From the NCBI GenBank assembly GCA_024230295.1, contig JAAERN010000049.1, positions 62,001 to 126,000 on the forward strand: a stretch of DNA of 64,000 bases. The letters are read 5' to 3'. Positions 61,367 through 64,000 of this stretch are shown here, piece by piece. Under the pieces are notes generated by a model that was not told the DNA's origin, searched no databases, and saw only the letters and a program-made list of their open reading frames with translations. The first letter of the stretch is position 1. Every line of letters begins with the position of its first letter. The position numbers were made by a program, and so were the translations under genes. This stretch comes from Planctomycetota bacterium (GTDB lineage Bacteria; Planctomycetota; Phycisphaerae; Phycisphaerales; SM1A02).

Positions 61367-62734
61367 TCACGGCCACAACACCTCGACGTGGATTACCGAT
61401 ATGTCGCCGCAGTTTCCGAATCCAGCAAGAACGATCATGAGATCGACGAGATCGACATTTCTACTGCCATCAAGATCTGCAAAAGGATCACGGGTGCCCC
61501 ACACTTCGAGAACATCAAGAAGGTCGATCGCCGTGGTCGAGTCATCCATGCCTGTATCACCATCACAGTCGGGGCATGTCGCATCACCGGTAACCGGAAC
61601 GATGCCTTCGGTTGTTCCATGCGTTGAATGCCCGTTGCAGAATGCGTTCGCAGCGAGGTACGGACCTTGCGCCATACTCGAATCGTGATACCAGACATCG
61701 GCACTCTCGCTGGCTTGGTTAGAACGGAAGTGGCACGAGGACACATCTGCATCTATGACACCTTCAGAACCAACCGCTCCTCCTGAAGTGGCGAACCCAC
61801 CTTGGAACAGGCACCGCACTGCCTGGAGTTCGTTCTCGTTGAAGTAGCAGTGCCCTCCCAATGATGCCGAGTTGCCTACGAGCCAACACTGCGACATCTC
61901 CATCGTTCCGCCATGCGCCATTATCGCACCGCCGTTGCCATCAACAGCGTTGCACTGCGAAAAGGAATTTTGATCCAGCAATACATTGCAACCGGCTGCT
62001 GCAATCGCTCCGCCCGACGGGGCTTCGCACGACGAGAAGTCACATCGCTCTACTTCGATGTTGGCGAACATGCCAAAGACCCCTGCGCCAGCGGTATAAC
62101 TGCCTTCACCGGAGGTCATCCCTGCTGACAGATTCGTGAACTCACAGTTGGTCACGCGGACCGACGCCAAGCCAGCCGAAATCGCTACGCCATCGTGAAA
62201 CCGCTGGACTACTGGCGGTCCACCGTCGAAAATATATCGCCGTACCGACGAAAAGGTCATGCCATCGAACTGCATCACGTGTCCCGGTGGGGTGTAGGTC
62301 ACCCTGAAGATTGGATCGTTCGTGGCCGGCCACACGTGAACATCGCCATCACCGATGATCCGAACTGCCTTGCTGCTGATGACGACGTTCTCGTAGTACG
62401 TTCCCTCTTCCACAACGATGACGCAATCATTGTCAGCAGCATCAACCGCGTCCTGAATCGTGGGATACACAGACGGAACGTCGAGCCGACACGGCAGCCA
62501 TGGCAAATCATCAAAGTAGGGGTATTCAAGTACTTCGCCACTGAACCCTGGAATCTCTACTGGCTCAAAGAAATCCCAGCCATCGGGAACAGTCGGAAGC
62601 GACGGCGGCAGCATCGGATCATCGTGCCAAGGCTCATCCGGATTCGGAGTCGTTGCAATCGCAGTAGATACAGCAGTCAGTACTGCAGCCATTGCTGCAA
62701 GAGAAGTGATTCGATTCGTGGCATAGGTGGGCAT
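61367..62734 (-). CDS. Secreted right-handed beta-helix protein with dockerin-like tail
   Basis: A 455-residue exported protein. After a signal peptide (ITSLAAMAAVLTAVSTAIA) and a Pro/Asp-rich segment comes PSVYPTIQDAVDAADNDCVIVVEEGTYYENVVISSKAVRIIG, the classic entry to a pectate-lyase-like beta helix. Rungs follow with GGAI/GGAV turns. The tail resembles a GC-type dockerin (DGDTGMDDSTTAIDLLDVL, DLDGSRNVDLVDLM, GFGNCG), but the protein runs 12 residues past the usual cysteine end. ATG 62734 follows GGAG. Likely a surface or cell-wall protein; no catalytic residues are recognised. Confidence 0.78.
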   Translation of the reverse strand: MPTYATNRITSLAAMAAVLTAVSTAIATTPNPDEPWHDDPMLPPSLPTVPDGWDFFEPVEIPGFSGEVLEYPYFDDLPWLPCRLDVPSVYPTIQDAVDAADNDCVIVVEEGTYYENVVISSKAVRIIGDGDVHVWPATNDPIFRVTYTPPGHVMQFDGMTFSSVRRYIFDGGPPVVQRFHDGVAISAGLASVRVTNCEFTNLSAGMTSGEGSYTAGAGVFGMFANIEVERCDFSSCEAPSGGAIAAAGCNVLLDQNSFSQCNAVDGNGGAIMAHGGTMEMSQCWLVGNSASLGGHCYFNENELQAVRCLFQGGFATSGGAVGSEGVIDADVSSCHFRSNQASESADVWYHDSSMAQGPYLAANAFCNGHSTHGTTEGIVPVTGDATCPDCDGDTGMDDSTTAIDLLDVLEVWGTRDPFADLDGSRNVDLVDLMIVLAGFGNCGDISVIHVEVLWP

Positions 62735-62810
62735 ATCGTTGGCTCCAGTAGTCTGTTATGCCACTTAGTCAGCCACATGCCCCCGGTGTGATGAGATTGT
62801 AAGAATAGGC

Positions 62811-62838
62811 CCTAAAGACCCCTTAGGAGGCATTTAGG
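62811..62838. other. Inverted repeat between folD and the beta-helix gene
   Basis: CCTAAA and TTTAGG bracket an inner CCTTAGG in the 158-base gap. On the minus strand this could form a small hairpin 55 bases after the folD stop. It has no T-run. A weak terminator or regulatory hairpin is possible. Confidence 0.25.
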
Positions 62839-62892
62839 CTCGCGTACAGACTGGAGTACAAGCGAGATTTGCCAACGATCTGCTGCTGATCG

Positions 62893-63774
62893 TCAGCCGT
62901 GGTCCGCCGCCGCAACCGTGTTACGAAGCAGCATGGCCACTGTCATTGGGCCAACGCCACCTGGCACGGGGCTCAGCCAACCGGCAATTGAGGAGACGGA
63001 CTCGAAGTCAACGTCCCCTACTGTTCGCCGGTCACCATTCTCGTCCTCGATTCTGTTGATCCCGACGTCGATGACGACCGCGCCGGGCTTCACCATGTCT
63101 CTGGTCACCAGCCCCGGCACGCCTGCAGCGACGATGACCACATCAGCACCGCGGACATGGCTTGCCAAATCAACCGTGTGCACATTGGTCGAGATCACCG
63201 TCGCCTGAGCCTCCATCAGCAGAACCGCCACGGGTCTGCCAACAATGGTGCTCGCCCCGACACACACAACTTCGGCGCCAACCAGATTTATTCCCGTTGC
63301 TTCGATCATCCGCATCGTCGCAAGCGCGGTGCAAGGAACCAGCGTGCGGCGGCCGTAGATCACGCCTCCGATGTTGGCGGGATTCACGCCCTCGACGTCT
63401 TTGCCAGCATCGATCATCGACTGAATTCGCATCGTGTCGACCCCGTCGGGCAAGGGCAGATGCACCATGATTGCCGTTACCGCAGGGTCTACGTTGAGCG
63501 ATTGCACTGCATCGGCCACACAGTCGCTGTCGGCGTCACAGGCCACTTCATGCAGCCGGTAGTCGATTCCGATCTCCTCACACATGGAAGCCTGATTCCG
63601 GGCATACACAGAACCTGCGGGGTTGCCCGCGGCCAGAACTACGTCGAGGCGGACGGAAATCCCATTCGCTGCCAGTTCAGCCACCCGCGTGGCCAGTTCG
63701 CGTTTGACGGCATCGGCCAGCTCCCGACCATCGATAATTTTGGCTGTCTCAGCTGTGCTCACACTCGGGAGCAT
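62893..63774 (-). CDS. folD: FolD-family methylene-tetrahydrofolate dehydrogenase with altered active site
   Basis: A 293-residue protein with the FolD fold. Motifs seen are GKDVEGVNPANIGG, LVPCTALATMRMIE, GASTIVGRPVAVLL, DVVIVAAGVPGLV, GAVVIDVGINR and SPVPGGVGPMTVAMLLRNT. Three conserved positions differ. The YVxxK lysine is Gln61 (codon CAG at 63592-63594) in YARNQASMC. The Gln of VQLPLP is His105. The second Asp of KDVDG is Glu128. In the human homologue these correspond to Lys56, Gln100 and Asp125, linked by mutational work to cyclohydrolase catalysis. So dehydrogenase without cyclohydrolase is plausible. It is divergent from coaX. Confidence 0.9.
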   Translation of the reverse strand: MLPSVSTAETAKIIDGRELADAVKRELATRVAELAANGISVRLDVVLAAGNPAGSVYARNQASMCEEIGIDYRLHEVACDADSDCVADAVQSLNVDPAVTAIMVHLPLPDGVDTMRIQSMIDAGKDVEGVNPANIGGVIYGRRTLVPCTALATMRMIEATGINLVGAEVVCVGASTIVGRPVAVLLMEAQATVISTNVHTVDLASHVRGADVVIVAAGVPGLVTRDMVKPGAVVIDVGINRIEDENGDRRTVGDVDFESVSSIAGWLSPVPGGVGPMTVAMLLRNTVAAADHG

Positions 63775-63803
63775 AACGAGCCGCGGTAGACCCCGACGGG
63801 GCC

Positions 63804-63809
63804 TACAAT
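63804..63809 (+). promoter_or_regulatory. Candidate -10 element of coaX
   Basis: TACAAT matches the -10 consensus at five positions and ends seven bases before the ATG at 63817. There is no Shine-Dalgarno, so a leaderless start is possible. No -35 box is evident. Confidence 0.3.
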
Positions 63810-63816
63810 GGGCGGC

Positions 63817-64000
63817 ATGTCAAGCCTCCAACTCGTCCTCATCGACGTGGGCAACTCCTGCTCACGCATCGCCGCCGCCAAAGATCGAACGCTCATCGAG
63901 CCAATCTCTGTAGCAAACACCGATCTTGCAGCGGTCTCGAGTGAAGTTCTCAGACACCGCGCCCTGCTCGACGCAGACGCGTCGAAGGCAACTGTCATCG
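63817..64000 (+). CDS. coaX: Type III pantothenate kinase, 3' end cut by window edge
   Basis: 61 codons before the right edge. The N-terminus LQLVLIDVGNSCSRIAAAKD matches the first phosphate-binding motif of the ASKHA-fold CoaX family (D-x-GN-T/S). CoaX phosphorylates pantothenate, the first step of CoA synthesis, does not need feedback by CoA and requires a monovalent cation. ATG 63808 is in frame three codons upstream but overlaps a possible -10 box (TACAAT). The usual length is about 255 residues, so three quarters lie outside. The absence of the rest keeps the call provisional. Confidence 0.75.
   Translation, partial: MSSLQLVLIDVGNSCSRIAAAKDRTLIEPISVANTDLAAVSSEVLRHRALLDADASKATVI

Noticed and set aside
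1-64000. Prophage, transposon or CRISPR
   Set aside because: No integrase, transposase, terminase, Cas protein, long inverted repeat or spacer array was found on either strand.

Overview
This 64-kb window is a high-GC bacterial chromosome segment. It probably comes from a planctomycete of the Phycisphaerae type. The clues are two secreted proteins ending in the double-EF-hand 'GC-type dockerin' tail, a large pseudopilin locus, a stand-alone copy of the class II ribonucleotide reductase C-terminal domain, and many stop/start overlaps of the ATGA type. I see no prophage, insertion sequence, CRISPR array or integron; this is core chromosome with lineage-specific loci.

Layout, left to right. 1-2072 (-): an SDR-type threonine dehydrogenase and kbl (cut by the left edge), a threonine-to-glycine pair. 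2135-3127 (+): rlmN. 3133-5862 (-): two paralogous secreted helical proteins of unknown function. 6226-9328 (-): a SurA-like lipoprotein, a YraN-family protein and an M64 metallopeptidase with a dockerin. 9406-9855 (+): a DUF1844 protein. 9876-13483 (-): hemW, an FkbM methyltransferase and a polytopic membrane protein. 13574-16052 (+): an FHA protein, purA and uppS.

16129-37234 (-) is the dominant feature: a 21-kb type II secretion/type IV pilus-like locus. Its order is PilB/GspE-like ATPase, PilT, a second PilB/GspE-like ATPase, PilC/GspF, five prepilin-type proteins with oversized C-terminal domains, and a 2711-residue GspK-like protein. The pseudopilin genes overlap end to end and follow the classical G-H-I-J-K order. 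Secretin, PilMNOP/GspLM and prepilin peptidase are not in the window.

37437-40700 (+): coaB, an NhaD/CitMHS-type transporter, thiS and thiG. 40710-48295 (-): a cell-wall and housekeeping run of mrdA (PBP2), rodA, rsmG, a DinG-family helicase and a phosphomannomutase. 48674-53573 (+): tRNA-Gln, the GlmU pyrophosphorylase domain, prs, rplY, pth, rpsF, ssb and rplI, closed by a strong intrinsic terminator; rpsR is absent from its usual place. 53662-60326 (-): an NrdJ C-terminal-domain protein, a membrane protein, mfd, a ComEA-like HhH protein and a GH10-like protein without canonical catalytic glutamates. 60416-61360 (+): purC. 61367-63774 (-): a beta-helix dockerin protein and a FolD with unusual active-site residues. 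63817-end (+): a type III pantothenate kinase, cut by the right edge.

The most unusual items are the giant GspK-like protein and its locus, the FolD that lacks the residues linked to cyclohydrolase activity, the GH10-like protein with altered catalytic positions, and several genes that lack a Shine-Dalgarno but have a -10-like hexamer just before the start codon, suggesting leaderless mRNAs. All family calls come from reading motifs by eye; no database search was run.
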